Assembly: GCF_000717345.1 (NCBI RefSeq)
Contig: NZ_JNZA01000026.1
Location: 40,320-104,319 of the forward strand
Direction of reading: 5' to 3'
DNA length: 64,000 nt
From: Streptomyces lydicus
Lineage (GTDB): Bacteria > Actinomycetota > Actinomycetes > Streptomycetales > Streptomycetaceae
The first letter of the stretch is position 1. The number at the start of each line of letters is the position of its first letter. The notes beneath the pieces are model-generated. The model did no database searches. It saw only the letters and a program-made list of their open reading frames with translations, and was not told where the DNA came from. Below, piece by piece: positions 1-7,962 of the stretch. The position numbers were made by a program, and so were the translations under genes.

Positions 1-1
1 C

Positions 2-310
2 AACTACGTCCGCGGGGTGCCCCCGGTGGTCAACGAGGCGGGCTCGGTCCAGCTCCTGCACTCCGCGATGGCCGCCCGCCGCGGCGAGGGCGCCGTCGAG
101 AGCACCGAACAGTCCCTCGGCGGCGAGGACTTTTCCTGGTACCTGGAACACGTCCCCGGCGCCATGGCCCGCCTCGGCGTCCACCCGCCCGCCGACCCGG
201 TCCGCCGCGACCTGCACCGCGGCGACTTCGACGTCGACGAGCAGGCGATCAAGGTCGGCGTCGAACTCTTCACCGCGGCGGCGCTGCTCTCCGGAGACCT
301 TCTCCCGTAG
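2..310 (+). CDS. M20-family amidohydrolase/peptidase, C-terminal part (5' end outside window)
   Basis: The frame is open from base 2 to a TAG at 308-310, giving 102 C-terminal residues. The block EQSLGGEDFSWYLEHVPGAM resembles the C-terminal metal-site segment of M20 aminoacylase/amidohydrolase proteins, where the Glu-Asp-Phe-(Ser/Ala) motif contributes a ligand near the dimetal centre. The family hydrolyses N-acyl amino acids or similar amides in the cytoplasm. The substrate cannot be told from this fragment. It is followed by a perfect palindrome that could end its transcript before the nucleoside transporter genes. Confidence 0.8.
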   Translation, partial: NYVRGVPPVVNEAGSVQLLHSAMAARRGEGAVESTEQSLGGEDFSWYLEHVPGAMARLGVHPPADPVRRDLHRGDFDVDEQAIKVGVELFTAAALLSGDLLP

Positions 311-315
311 GGGCA

Positions 316-335
316 CGCGGGGCCCGGGCCCCGCG
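316..335. terminator. 20-bp perfect GC palindrome, probable terminator of the amidohydrolase
   Basis: Two 10-nt halves, CGCGGGGCCC and GGGCCCCGCG, abut without a spacer starting 5 bases after the amidohydrolase stop codon. No T-run follows, as is usual for Streptomyces. The rest of the 311-635 gap holds the promoter and operator of the next gene. Confidence 0.5.
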
Positions 336-571
336 GGCGGCCCGACCCCGGCGCGCGAGCGCCGGCGAGCTTCCCGGGTGCCGCGATTTCCGGCCACGTA
401 CCCGGCTGCCGGCTCACCGCCGGAGCCGCCGGGTGCCGTCTCACCGGCCGCCCGGGCCTCCTCGGTGCGATCTTGAACGTCGCACCGGAGGCCGGGGCGC
501 CGGCCGCATCACGATCAAGGCCCTGAGAGACAAATCGATAACGTCCACACAGTGGAGGGTTTTCCGCCAGG

Positions 572-585
572 TCTACGCGCGTTAA
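572..585. promoter_or_regulatory. Nucleoside-regulon operator, site 1 (12/14 match), in the bmp promoter
   Basis: TCTACGCGCGTTAA matches 12 of 14 positions of the palindrome consensus TCTACGCGCGTAGA found at five other places in this window. A plausible promoter surrounds it: TTTTCC at 560-565, a 17-nt spacer, and TAATCT at 583-588. The operator would therefore overlap the -10 box. It ends 50 nt before the GTG start of the substrate-binding lipoprotein. The promoter is inferred from spacing only. Confidence 0.65.
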
Positions 586-635
586 TCTCCGACAAGTCAG
601 CGCCAAAGGTGGCGCTACGAGTCGAAGGGGCCCTC

Positions 636-1673
636 GTGCACCGGGTATCCAAGATCGTTGCCGCGGGCATTGCCACCGCGGCCCTCACACTCTCCCTGAG
701 CGCCTGTGGCGAGTCGTCCACCGAGTCCGGCGGCAAGGACAAGGGCGTCGGCCTCGCCTTTGACGTCGGCGGCCGGGACGACCACTCGTTCAACGAGGCG
801 GCGGCTCGTGGCGTGGACAAGGCCCAGAAGGACTTCGGTGTGAAGTCCAAGATGATGACCGCCAAGAACGGCGAGACCGAGGCGGACCGCGAGCAGCGCC
901 TGTCCTCGCTGGCCGAGGCGGGATACAACCCCGTCATCGGTGTCGGCTTCAACTACGGCAAGTCCGTCAACAAGGTCGCCAAGCAGTTCCCGAAGACCAC
1001 CTTCGGCGTCGTTGACTCCCCCTCCCAGGCCAAGAACGTCTACGGCATGGTCTTCGCCGAGAACGAGGCTTCCTACCTCGCCGGTGTCGCCGCCACGCTG
1101 AAGAGCAAGACCCACAAGGTCGGCTTCATCGGCGGTGTGAACAACGCGCTGATCCAGAAGTTCCAGGCCGGCTTCGAGCAGGGCGTCAAGGACACCGACC
1201 CGAAGACGAAGGTCACCTCCGAGTACCTCTACGCCAACGACGACAAGGGCTTCAACGACCCGGCCGCCGCGAAGGGCAAGGCCAAGGGCATGCTCGACGC
1301 CGGCATCGACGTGATCTACACCGCGGCCGGCCAGTCCGGCAACGGCTCGATCGAGACCGTCGCCGGCAAGAAGGGCACCTGGGCGATCGGCGTCGACTCC
1401 GACCAGTACCTGCAGCCGGGCCTGGCCCAGTACAAGAACTCGATCCTCACGTCGGTCATGAAGAACGTCGACGTGGCGGTGTACGACCTGGTCAAGAGCG
1501 TGCACGACAAGAAGCCGCTGACCGGCAACAAGAGCTACACGCTCAAGGACGACGGTGTGCGGCTGTCCACGTCGGGCGGCTTCATCAAGGACATCCAGGC
1601 CAAGATCGACGCGGCCAAGAAGAAGATCGCGTCGGGCCAGGTGAAGGTCAGCGACACCCCCGCCAAGCAGTAG
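636..1673 (+). CDS. BMP-family nucleoside-binding lipoprotein (ABC transporter substrate-binding protein)
   Basis: This 345-residue protein is probably the extracytoplasmic, membrane-anchored receptor that delivers nucleosides to the permeases encoded downstream. From GTG 636 it has a short basic N-terminus, a hydrophobic stretch and the lipobox LSAC. The mature part carries BMP/PnrA-type blocks, for example VGLAFDVGGRDDHSFNEAA (family: GDKSFN) and a VFAENEASYLAG segment. The start at 636 is chosen because a purine-rich GAAGGGG lies about 5 nt upstream and the signal peptide begins there; longer in-frame starts add a non-signal extension. A separate promoter, hairpin and operator separate it from the ATPase gene, so binding protein and transporter may be expressed at different levels. 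The specificity is inferred from neighbouring cdd and deoA. Confidence 0.9.
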   Translation: MHRVSKIVAAGIATAALTLSLSACGESSTESGGKDKGVGLAFDVGGRDDHSFNEAAARGVDKAQKDFGVKSKMMTAKNGETEADREQRLSSLAEAGYNPVIGVGFNYGKSVNKVAKQFPKTTFGVVDSPSQAKNVYGMVFAENEASYLAGVAATLKSKTHKVGFIGGVNNALIQKFQAGFEQGVKDTDPKTKVTSEYLYANDDKGFNDPAAAKGKAKGMLDAGIDVIYTAAGQSGNGSIETVAGKKGTWAIGVDSDQYLQPGLAQYKNSILTSVMKNVDVAVYDLVKSVHDKKPLTGNKSYTLKDDGVRLSTSGGFIKDIQAKIDAAKKKIASGQVKVSDTPAKQ

Positions 1674-1683
1674 GGTCTCCCCA

Positions 1684-1718
1684 GCCCGGCGCGACGGCCA
1701 CCCGCCGCCGCGCCGGGC
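1684..1718 (+). terminator. Hairpin after the bmp lipoprotein gene
   Basis: GCCCGGCGCG at 1684-1693 pairs with CGCGCCGGGC at 1709-1718 across a 15-nt loop, 10 bases after the stop codon. A T-rich stretch (TTTTCGGCTTTTTT) follows 24 nt later. It probably attenuates or ends transcription before the transporter operon. Confidence 0.55.
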
Positions 1719-1766
1719 CGTTCGCCGGATCGCCCCGGCAGGTTTTCGGCTTTTTTCGGCGTCAAC

Positions 1767-1780
1767 ACTACGCGCGTAGC
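1767..1780. promoter_or_regulatory. Nucleoside-regulon operator, site 2, upstream of the transporter operon
   Basis: ACTACGCGCGTAGC contains the perfect 12-bp core CTACGCGCGTAG (1768-1779). It lies 71 nt upstream of the preferred start of the ATPase gene and upstream of a possible -10 box (TATCTT, 1796-1801), so it would overlap the -35 region. Confidence 0.75.
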
Positions 1781-1837
1781 GCGGAGTTGGCGCGATATCT
1801 TCACCTCCCCGCTCCTTCGTACCACTCCCTGTCCCCC

Positions 1838-1854
1838 GAGGAGAGTGCGCCATC
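1838..1854 (+). promoter_or_regulatory. Shine-Dalgarno with apparent ATC initiation codon
   Basis: GAGGAG at 1838-1843 is followed 8 nt later by ATC AAA GCG at 1852, in frame with the ATPase. There is no in-frame ATG, GTG or TTG between this Shine-Dalgarno and the GTG at 1906, and that GTG has no purine-rich site in front of it. Either ATC is used as a rare start or a base differs from the true sequence. Confidence 0.5.
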
Positions 1855-3480
1855 AAAGCGTCCAGCAGCCCCCAGGCAGACAGCGCCCCCGCCGCGGCAC
1901 CGGCGGTGGAACTCCGCGGGATCACCAAGCGGTTCCCGGGAGTCGTCGCCAACCACGACATCGACATCACCATCCACCGCGGCACCGTGCACGCGCTGGT
2001 CGGCGAGAACGGCGCGGGCAAGTCCACGCTGATGAAGATCCTCTACGGCATGCAGAAGCCGGACGAGGGCACCATCGGCATCGACGGCGACCAGGTCAGC
2101 TTCCACAGCCCGGCCGACGCCATCGCCCGCGGCATCGGCATGGTGCACCAGCACTTCATGCTCGCCGAGAACCTCACCGTCCTGGAGAACGTCGTTCTCG
2201 GCGGTGAGAAACTGCACGGCATCGGCGCCAAGGCCCGCGCCGAGATCCTCAAGATCTCCGACCGCTACGGCCTCGGTGTCCGCCCCGACGTCCTCGTCGA
2301 GGACCTCGGCGTCGCCGACCGCCAGCGCGTGGAGATCCTCAAGGTCCTCTACCGCGGCGCCCGCACGCTCATCCTCGACGAGCCGACCGCGGTGCTGGTC
2401 CCGCAGGAGGTCGACGCGCTCTTCGACAACCTGCGCGAACTCAAGGCCGAGGGCCTGACCGTCATCTTCATCTCCCACAAGCTGGGCGAGGTGCTCTCGG
2501 TCGCCGACGACATCACCGTCATCCGGCGCGGCACCACCGTGGCCTCCGTCGTTCCCGGCGAGACCACGCCCAAGCAGCTCGCCGAGCTGATGGTCGGCAG
2601 CGAGCTGCCGTCGCCGCAGACCCGCGAGTCCACCGTCACGGACGTGGAGATGCTGAAGGTCGAAGGGCTGAGGCTGACCACCGCCGATGCGGAGGGGGTG
2701 GAGCGCACCGTCCTGGAGGACGTGTCGCTGACCATCCACAAGGGCGAGGTCCTGGGCATCGCGGGGGTGGAGGGCAACGGCCAGGCCGAACTGGTCGAGG
2801 CGATCATGGGGATGCGCGACCCCGACAGCGGCATCATCACGCTGGACGGCACCGACATCAGCCACCTGCCCACCCGCACCCGGCGCGAGGACGGCATCGG
2901 CTACATCCCCGAGGACCGCCACCGGCACGGCCTGCTGCTGGAGGCCCCCCTGTGGGAGAACCGCATCCTGGGCCACGTCACCCAGAAGCCCAACGCCAAG
3001 GGCCGGCTGCTCGACCTGAAGGCCGCCCGCGCGGACACCGAGCGGATCGTCGCCGAGTACGACGTCCGCACCCCCGGCATCGAGGTCACCGCGGCCTCGC
3101 TCTCCGGCGGCAACCAGCAGAAGCTGATCTTCGGCCGTGAGATGAGCCACCACCCCAAACTGCTGATCGCCGCGCACCCCACCCGGGGCGTGGACGTCGG
3201 CGCCCAGGCGCAGATCTGGGACCAGATCCGTACCGCCCGCCACGAGGGTCTCGCCGTACTGCTGATCTCCGCCGACCTGGACGAGCTGATCGGCCTGTCC
3301 GATTGCCTGCGGGTGATGTACCGCGGCCGGCTCGTCGCGGACGCGGACCCCGCCACCATCACCCCTGAGGAGCTGGGCTCGGCCATGACCGGCGCCGCCA
3401 GCGGCCATCTCACGCATTCCGACAACGACTCCGCCGCGGAGCAGGAGCCGCGCTCGTCCCAGGAGGGGGAGTCCGAGTGA
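1852..3480 (+). CDS. Nucleoside ABC transporter ATP-binding protein (NupO/RbsA-type, two NBDs)
   Basis: It couples ATP hydrolysis to nucleoside import with the two permeases that follow. It is a duplicated ABC ATPase of about 542 residues. The first domain has Walker A GENGAGKST (about residues 51-59) and Walker B LILDEPTAVL. The second has the degenerate P-loop GVEGNGQAE and the signature LSGGNQQKLIFGRE, with AAHPTRGVD replacing the usual DEPT. This asymmetry is normal for the family. The start is uncertain: ATC 1852 has a well-placed Shine-Dalgarno and gives the N-terminal linker KASSSPQADSAPAAAPAVEL, while GTG 1906 would begin inside the first beta strand without an RBS. Its TGA overlaps the next GTG, so the permease is translationally coupled. 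Confidence 0.92.
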   Translation: MKASSSPQADSAPAAAPAVELRGITKRFPGVVANHDIDITIHRGTVHALVGENGAGKSTLMKILYGMQKPDEGTIGIDGDQVSFHSPADAIARGIGMVHQHFMLAENLTVLENVVLGGEKLHGIGAKARAEILKISDRYGLGVRPDVLVEDLGVADRQRVEILKVLYRGARTLILDEPTAVLVPQEVDALFDNLRELKAEGLTVIFISHKLGEVLSVADDITVIRRGTTVASVVPGETTPKQLAELMVGSELPSPQTRESTVTDVEMLKVEGLRLTTADAEGVERTVLEDVSLTIHKGEVLGIAGVEGNGQAELVEAIMGMRDPDSGIITLDGTDISHLPTRTRREDGIGYIPEDRHRHGLLLEAPLWENRILGHVTQKPNAKGRLLDLKAARADTERIVAEYDVRTPGIEVTAASLSGGNQQKLIFGREMSHHPKLLIAAHPTRGVDVGAQAQIWDQIRTARHEGLAVLLISADLDELIGLSDCLRVMYRGRLVADADPATITPEELGSAMTGAASGHLTHSDNDSAAEQEPRSSQEGESE

Positions 3481-4583
3481 AGAAGATCGACAAGAACAAG
3501 CTGATCCTGGGCATCGCCGCGCCCGTCCTGGCGATCGTCGCGGCGCTGGCCATCACCTCGGTGATCATCCTGGCCACCGGCAAGGACCCGATCCACGCCT
3601 ACCTGGTGATGGCCGACTTCGGCTCCAAGAGCGACAGCCAGGTCTGGATCATCAACAAGGCGGTCCCCTACTACCTGTCCGCGCTGGCCGTCGCCATCGG
3701 CTTCCGGATGAACCTCTTCAACATCGGCGTCGACGGCCAGTACCGCATCGCGGCGTTCTTCGCCGCGGTGGTCGGCGGTGCGCTGACCCTCCCCGGCTTC
3801 CTCCAGATCCCGGTCATCATCATCGTCGCGATGCTGGTCGGCTCGGTCTGGGCAGGCATCGCGGGTCTGCTGAAGACCACCCGCGGCGTCAGCGAGGTGA
3901 TCACCACGATCATGCTGAACGCCATCGCGGCCGCGGTCATCGGCTACTTCCTCCAGGACGGCCGGCTCGCGGTCAAGGACGGCAACCTCTTCCACACGCC
4001 GAACCTCCCGGCCTCCAGCCACTTCTTCACCATCCCCACCCAGCCCGCTCCCCTCGACGGCTTCCTCGTCATCGCCGTGGTCGTCGGCTTCGTGTACTGG
4101 TTCGTGCTCAACCGCACCCGCTTCGGCTTCGACCTCCGCACGGTCGGCCAGTCCGAGTCCGCGGCCGAGGCGGGCGGCGTCAGCGTCAAGCGGATGATCG
4201 TCACCTCGATGCTGCTGTCCGGCGCCGCGGCGGGCCTGATCGGCATGCCCACGCTGCTCGGCTCCTCGTACAACTACGGCACCGACTTCCCCATCGGCAT
4301 CGGCTTCACCGGCATCGCCATCGCGCTGCTGGGCCGGAACCACCCGCTCGGGATGGCCGCCGCCGCGCTGCTGTGGGGCTTCCTCGAGCGCACCGGCACC
4401 CAGCTCGAATTCGAGGACTACCAGCAGGAGATCGTCGGCGTGATGCAGGGCGTCATCGTGCTGTGCGTCGTCGTCGCCTACGAACTCGTACGGCGCTACG
4501 GCCTCAGACTCCAGCAGCGGCAGGTCGGCGCGGAGCTCGCCGCCCAGGCCCGTAAGACCGAGAAGGCGGAGGTGTCCTCGTGA
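3477..4583 (+). CDS. Nucleoside ABC transporter permease 1 (BPD_transp_2 family)
   Basis: This 368-residue inner-membrane permease belongs to the branched-chain/ribose permease superfamily and resembles NupP (YufP). Hydrophobic segments run through most of the length, for example about residues 9-32 and 100-125. The cytoplasmic motif TVGQSESAAEAGGVSVKRMI is the EAA-like loop that contacts the ATPase. It starts at GTG 3477 inside the upstream TGA (GTGA overlap) and ends in another GTGA overlap with permease 2, so the operon is tightly coupled. The charged C-terminal tail is likely cytoplasmic. Confidence 0.92.
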   Translation: MKKIDKNKLILGIAAPVLAIVAALAITSVIILATGKDPIHAYLVMADFGSKSDSQVWIINKAVPYYLSALAVAIGFRMNLFNIGVDGQYRIAAFFAAVVGGALTLPGFLQIPVIIIVAMLVGSVWAGIAGLLKTTRGVSEVITTIMLNAIAAAVIGYFLQDGRLAVKDGNLFHTPNLPASSHFFTIPTQPAPLDGFLVIAVVVGFVYWFVLNRTRFGFDLRTVGQSESAAEAGGVSVKRMIVTSMLLSGAAAGLIGMPTLLGSSYNYGTDFPIGIGFTGIAIALLGRNHPLGMAAAALLWGFLERTGTQLEFEDYQQEIVGVMQGVIVLCVVVAYELVRRYGLRLQQRQVGAELAAQARKTEKAEVSS

Positions 4584-5869
4584 GTACGAACCTCACGGCT
4601 CCGGTCGACCAGAGCCCCCACCACCACAAGCCCAAGGCATCCCGGGCCAAGCTCAGCTACCCCAAGGTCCTGCTGATCATCTCGGGCAGCCTGATCCTGC
4701 TGTCCCTGCTGCGGGTGATCACCGGCGCCAACAACCTGACCGAATCCGGCCAGTACACCGCCGCGCTCAACGCCGCCGTGCCGATCGGCCTGGCCGGCCT
4801 CGGCGGTCTGTGGTCCGAGCGCTCCGGCGTCATCAACATCGGCCTCGAAGGCATGATGATGCTGGGCGCCTTCTCCGCGGGCGCGGTCGGCTGGCAGCAC
4901 GGCCCCTGGGCCGCGGCGGCGGCCGGAATCGTCGGCGGCGCGCTCGGCGGACTGCTGCACGCCGTCGTCACCGTCACCTTCGGCGTCGACCACATCATCT
5001 CCGGCGTCGCCATCAACATCATGGCGCTCGGCCTGACCCAGTTCCTCGCCAAGCTGTGGTTCGGCGCGGACGGCAGCGCGGCGGCGGCCGCCGGCGGCAA
5101 CGACAAGCAGTCGCCACCGATGCCCGACATGCCGACGTTCACCGTGCCCGGTCTGTCCGACTGGCTCTACTCCGTCGAGCAGCACCACTGGTTCCTGGTC
5201 TCCGACGTGGCCGGCATCCTCGGCTCCCTGGTCACCAACGTCTCCTGGCTGACCCTGCTGACCGCCGTCGTCTTCGTGCTCAGCTTCTTCGTCCTGTGGC
5301 GTTCCGCCTTCGGCCTGCGGCTGCGCTCCTGCGGCGAGGGCCCGATCGCGGCCGAGTCGCTGGGCGTCAACGTCTACCGCTACAAGTACGCGGCGGTGAT
5401 CGTCTCCGGCGCGCTGGCCGGCCTCGGCGGCGCGTTCCTCGCGATCTACGTGCACATCTACCAGGACGGCCAGACCGGCGGCCGCGGCTACATCGGCCTC
5501 GCCACCATGATCTTCGGCAACTGGCGGCCGGGCGGCGTCGCCATGGGCGCCGGCTTGTTCGGCTTCATGGACGCGCTCCAGCTGCGCGGCGGCGGCCCCA
5601 CCGTCCACGCGCTGCTGCTCCTGCTCGCCGTGCTGCTGGTCGGCCTGGCGGTGTGGAAGCTGCGCGCCGGGCAGCGCCCCCAGGCCGTGATCAGCCTGGT
5701 CGTCGCCGTGCTGCTCGCCGCCTGGTACGCCACCACCGACACGGTCCCGCTGGAGATCGTCGGTGTCGCCCCGTACATCGCCACGCTGCTGGTGCTCTCG
5801 CTGGCTTCGCAACGACTGCGGCCCCCGAAGGCCATCGGCAAGATCTACCGGAGAGGCCAGGGCAAGTGA
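4580..5869 (+). CDS. Nucleoside ABC transporter permease 2 (BPD_transp_2 family)
   Basis: This is the second permease, 429 residues, NupQ (YufQ)-like. The N-terminus is His/Lys-rich and polar before the first membrane segment at about residue 30. Motifs include SGVINIGLEGMMMLGAF near the start of the pore domain and the coupling loop RSCGEGPIAAESLGVNVYRY. A Gly/Ala-rich linker (GSAAAAAGGNDKQSPPMPDM) inside the protein is longer than usual. The TGA overlaps the GTG of cdd, which places pyrimidine deamination directly behind uptake. Confidence 0.92.
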   Translation: MSTNLTAPVDQSPHHHKPKASRAKLSYPKVLLIISGSLILLSLLRVITGANNLTESGQYTAALNAAVPIGLAGLGGLWSERSGVINIGLEGMMMLGAFSAGAVGWQHGPWAAAAAGIVGGALGGLLHAVVTVTFGVDHIISGVAINIMALGLTQFLAKLWFGADGSAAAAAGGNDKQSPPMPDMPTFTVPGLSDWLYSVEQHHWFLVSDVAGILGSLVTNVSWLTLLTAVVFVLSFFVLWRSAFGLRLRSCGEGPIAAESLGVNVYRYKYAAVIVSGALAGLGGAFLAIYVHIYQDGQTGGRGYIGLATMIFGNWRPGGVAMGAGLFGFMDALQLRGGGPTVHALLLLLAVLLVGLAVWKLRAGQRPQAVISLVVAVLLAAWYATTDTVPLEIVGVAPYIATLLVLSLASQRLRPPKAIGKIYRRGQGK

Positions 5870-6261
5870 GCACCACTCCCGACTGGGAGTCGCTGCGGGC
5901 GCAGGCCCGGGACGCGATGTCCCGGGCCTACGCCCCGTACTCCGGCTACCCCGTCGGGGCCGCCGCCCTCGTGGACGACGGCCGCACGGTCACCGGCTGC
6001 AACGTGGAGAACGCCTCGTACGGCCTCGCCCTGTGCGCCGAATGCGGCCTGATCTCCGCCCTGTTCGCCACCGGCGGCGGCCGCCTCACGGCCTTCACCT
6101 GCGTCGACGGCGCCGGCGACCTGCTGGTCCCCTGCGGCCGCTGCCGCCAACTCCTGCACGAGCACGGCGGCCCGGACCTCCTGGTCGACACGAGTGCCGG
6201 CGTCCGCCCGCTCTCCGAGCTGCTGCCGGACGCCTTCGGCCCCCACCACCTCACCCGCTGA
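5866..6261 (+). CDS. cdd: Cytidine deaminase
   Basis: It deaminates cytidine and deoxycytidine to uridine and deoxyuridine in the cytoplasm. The protein has 131 residues, typical of the small tetrameric class. The catalytic zinc signature is complete: CAE at 57-59 (Cys ligand and proton-shuttle Glu) and PCGRC at 89-93 (two Cys ligands). CNVENASYG at 45-53 forms the ribose-binding part. The GTG start at 5866 overlaps the permease stop, so it is the last gene of the transporter operon. A strong hairpin follows before deoA. Confidence 0.95.
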   Translation: MSTTPDWESLRAQARDAMSRAYAPYSGYPVGAAALVDDGRTVTGCNVENASYGLALCAECGLISALFATGGGRLTAFTCVDGAGDLLVPCGRCRQLLHEHGGPDLLVDTSAGVRPLSELLPDAFGPHHLTR

Positions 6262-6405
6262 CCACGGGCGGCGCCCGCTGCCGCTGACCACGCGCGGTGC
6301 CTGCCGCCGCTGACCGCCGGCGGCGCCTGCCGTCGGCGGCCTCCGGTGGCGCCTGCCGCCGGCGGCCCCCGGAACGCCCTGGCCTCCCCTCACGTTGTGG
6401 TCTGC

Positions 6406-6449
6406 AAGGGGCGTTCGCGTCCCCTACGGGATGCGAACGCCCGCCCCTT
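6406..6449 (+). terminator. Long imperfect hairpin between cdd and deoA
   Basis: The left arm AAGGGGCGTTCGC and right arm GCGAACGCCCGCCCCTT pair with a 4-nt bulge, and the inner bases GTCCC/GGGAT extend the stem around a CTAC loop. It sits 145 nt after cdd and about 90 nt before deoA. It could end the transporter-cdd transcript, although no T-run follows. Confidence 0.6.
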
Positions 6450-6495
6450 ACGTGCCGTGCCTGCCGTCTGCCGGCCCGCCCTGGCCACCCCGGCG

Positions 6496-6509
6496 TCTAT
6501 GCGTGTAGA
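6496..6509. promoter_or_regulatory. Nucleoside-regulon operator, site 3 (TCTATGCGTGTAGA), upstream of deoA
   Basis: It matches the consensus at 12 of 14 positions; both changes are C to T at positions 5 and 9. It ends 30 nt before the deoA ATG. Its presence argues that deoA has its own regulated promoter rather than only read-through from cdd. Confidence 0.65.
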
Positions 6510-6539
6510 ACGGACCTACCCGTTCGAAAGGAACCGTCC

Positions 6540-7817
6540 ATGGACGCCATCTCCGTCATCCGTACCAAGCGCGACCGCGGCGAACTGACCCCCGATCAGA
6601 TCGACTGGGTCATCGACGCCTACACCCGCGGCGAGGTCGCCCACGAGCAGATGTCGTCCCTGGCGATGGCCATCTTCCTCAACGGGATGAACCGCAAGGA
6701 GATCGCCCGCTGGACCGCGGCCATGATCGCCTCCGGTGAGCGCATGGACTTCTCCTCGCTGCCCCGCCCCACCGCCGACAAGCACTCCACCGGCGGCGTC
6801 GGCGACAAGATCACCCTGCCGCTCGCCCCGCTCGTCGCCGCCTGCGGCGCCGCCGTCCCGCAGCTCTCCGGCCGGGGCCTGGGCCACACCGGCGGCACCC
6901 TCGACAAGCTGGAGTCCATCCCCGGCTGGCGCGCGACCCTCTCCAACGCCGAGATGCTGGACGTGCTGCGCGACGTCGGCTCCGTCATCTGCGCCGCCGG
7001 CGACGGCCTCGCCCCCGCCGACAAGAAGCTCTACGCCCTCCGCGACGTCACCGCCACCGTCGAGTCCATCCCGCTCATCGCCTCCTCGATCATGTCCAAG
7101 AAGATCGCCGAGGGCACCGGCTCCCTCGTCCTGGACGTCAAGGTCGGCTCCGGCGCCTTCATGAAGCACCTCGACGACGCCCGCGAACTCGCCTCCACCA
7201 TGGTCGGGTTGGGCACCGACCACGGCGTCCGCACGGTCGCCCTGCTCACCGACATGGCCACCCCCCTCGGCCGGACCGCGGGCAACGCCCTCGAAGTACG
7301 GGAATCCGTCGAGGTGCTGGCCGGCGGCGGCCCCCAGGACGTCATCGACCTCACCCTCGCGCTGGCCCGCGAAATGCTTGACGCGGCCGGCCTCAAGGAC
7401 GCCGACCCGGCCAAGGCGCTCGCCGACGGCTCCGCCATGGACCACTGGCGCCGCATGATCACCGCGCAGGGCGGCGACCCCGACGCGGCCCTCCCCGTCG
7501 CCCGTGAGCAGCACACCGTCACCGCCTCCGCCACCGGCACCCTCACCACCCTCGATGCCTACGCCGTCGGCCTCGCCGCCTGGCGTCTGGGCGCCGGCCG
7601 GGCCCGCAAGGAGGACCCGGTCCAGGCCGCCGCCGGCATCGAACTCCACGCCAAGCCCGGCGACCGCGTCACCGCCGGCCAGCCCCTGCTCACCCTGCAC
7701 ACCGACACCCCCGAGAAGCTCCCCTACGCCCTCCAGGCCCTCGACGGCGGCGTCCTCGTCGGCCCCGCCGACGCCACCTTCGTGGCGGGCCCCGTGGTGC
7801 TGGAACGTATCGGCTGA
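6540..7817 (+). CDS. deoA: Thymidine phosphorylase
   Basis: It phosphorolyses thymidine/deoxyuridine to free base and 2-deoxyribose 1-phosphate. The protein has 425 residues, normal for the homodimeric pyrimidine nucleoside phosphorylase family. Motifs are the phosphate/nucleoside-binding KHSTGGVGDK at about 80-89 and LGHTGGTLDKLESIPG, plus the C-terminal hammerhead domain with GVLVGPADA. ATG 6540 follows AAAGGAACC at a suitable distance. Its product feeds the phosphopentomutase and deoC steps encoded further on. Confidence 0.96.
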   Translation: MDAISVIRTKRDRGELTPDQIDWVIDAYTRGEVAHEQMSSLAMAIFLNGMNRKEIARWTAAMIASGERMDFSSLPRPTADKHSTGGVGDKITLPLAPLVAACGAAVPQLSGRGLGHTGGTLDKLESIPGWRATLSNAEMLDVLRDVGSVICAAGDGLAPADKKLYALRDVTATVESIPLIASSIMSKKIAEGTGSLVLDVKVGSGAFMKHLDDARELASTMVGLGTDHGVRTVALLTDMATPLGRTAGNALEVRESVEVLAGGGPQDVIDLTLALAREMLDAAGLKDADPAKALADGSAMDHWRRMITAQGGDPDAALPVAREQHTVTASATGTLTTLDAYAVGLAAWRLGAGRARKEDPVQAAAGIELHAKPGDRVTAGQPLLTLHTDTPEKLPYALQALDGGVLVGPADATFVAGPVVLERIG

Positions 7818-7839
7818 CCTGCGGTTTCCTCGTACGGGT

Positions 7840-7873
7840 GAACGGGACCGGCGGATTGCCGCCGGTCCCGTTC
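7840..7873 (+). terminator. Perfect 15-bp hairpin terminator after deoA
   Basis: GAACGGGACCGGCGG at 7840-7854 and its exact complement at 7859-7873 flank an ATTG loop. It begins 22 bases after the deoA stop. Confidence 0.85.
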
Positions 7874-7905
7874 GGGCATGGTGGGACCGGTCCCGCACGG
7901 ACGAC

Positions 7906-7948
7906 GAAGGGCCCGCCCCACCAGGACAGGTGGCGGGGCGGGCCCTTC
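7906..7948 (-). terminator. Hairpin terminator after the MFS gene
   Basis: The 14-bp arms GAAGGGCCCGCCCC (7906-7919) and GGGGCGGGCCCTTC (7935-7948) form a strong stem 15 nt beyond the stop codon of the minus-strand transporter. With the previous hairpin it separates two convergent genes. Confidence 0.8.
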
Positions 7949-7962
7949 GCGCTGAGGGGGTG

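Noticed and set aside
1845..1847. GTG as start of the transporter ATPase
   Set aside because: It is out of frame with the ATPase and too close to the Shine-Dalgarno.
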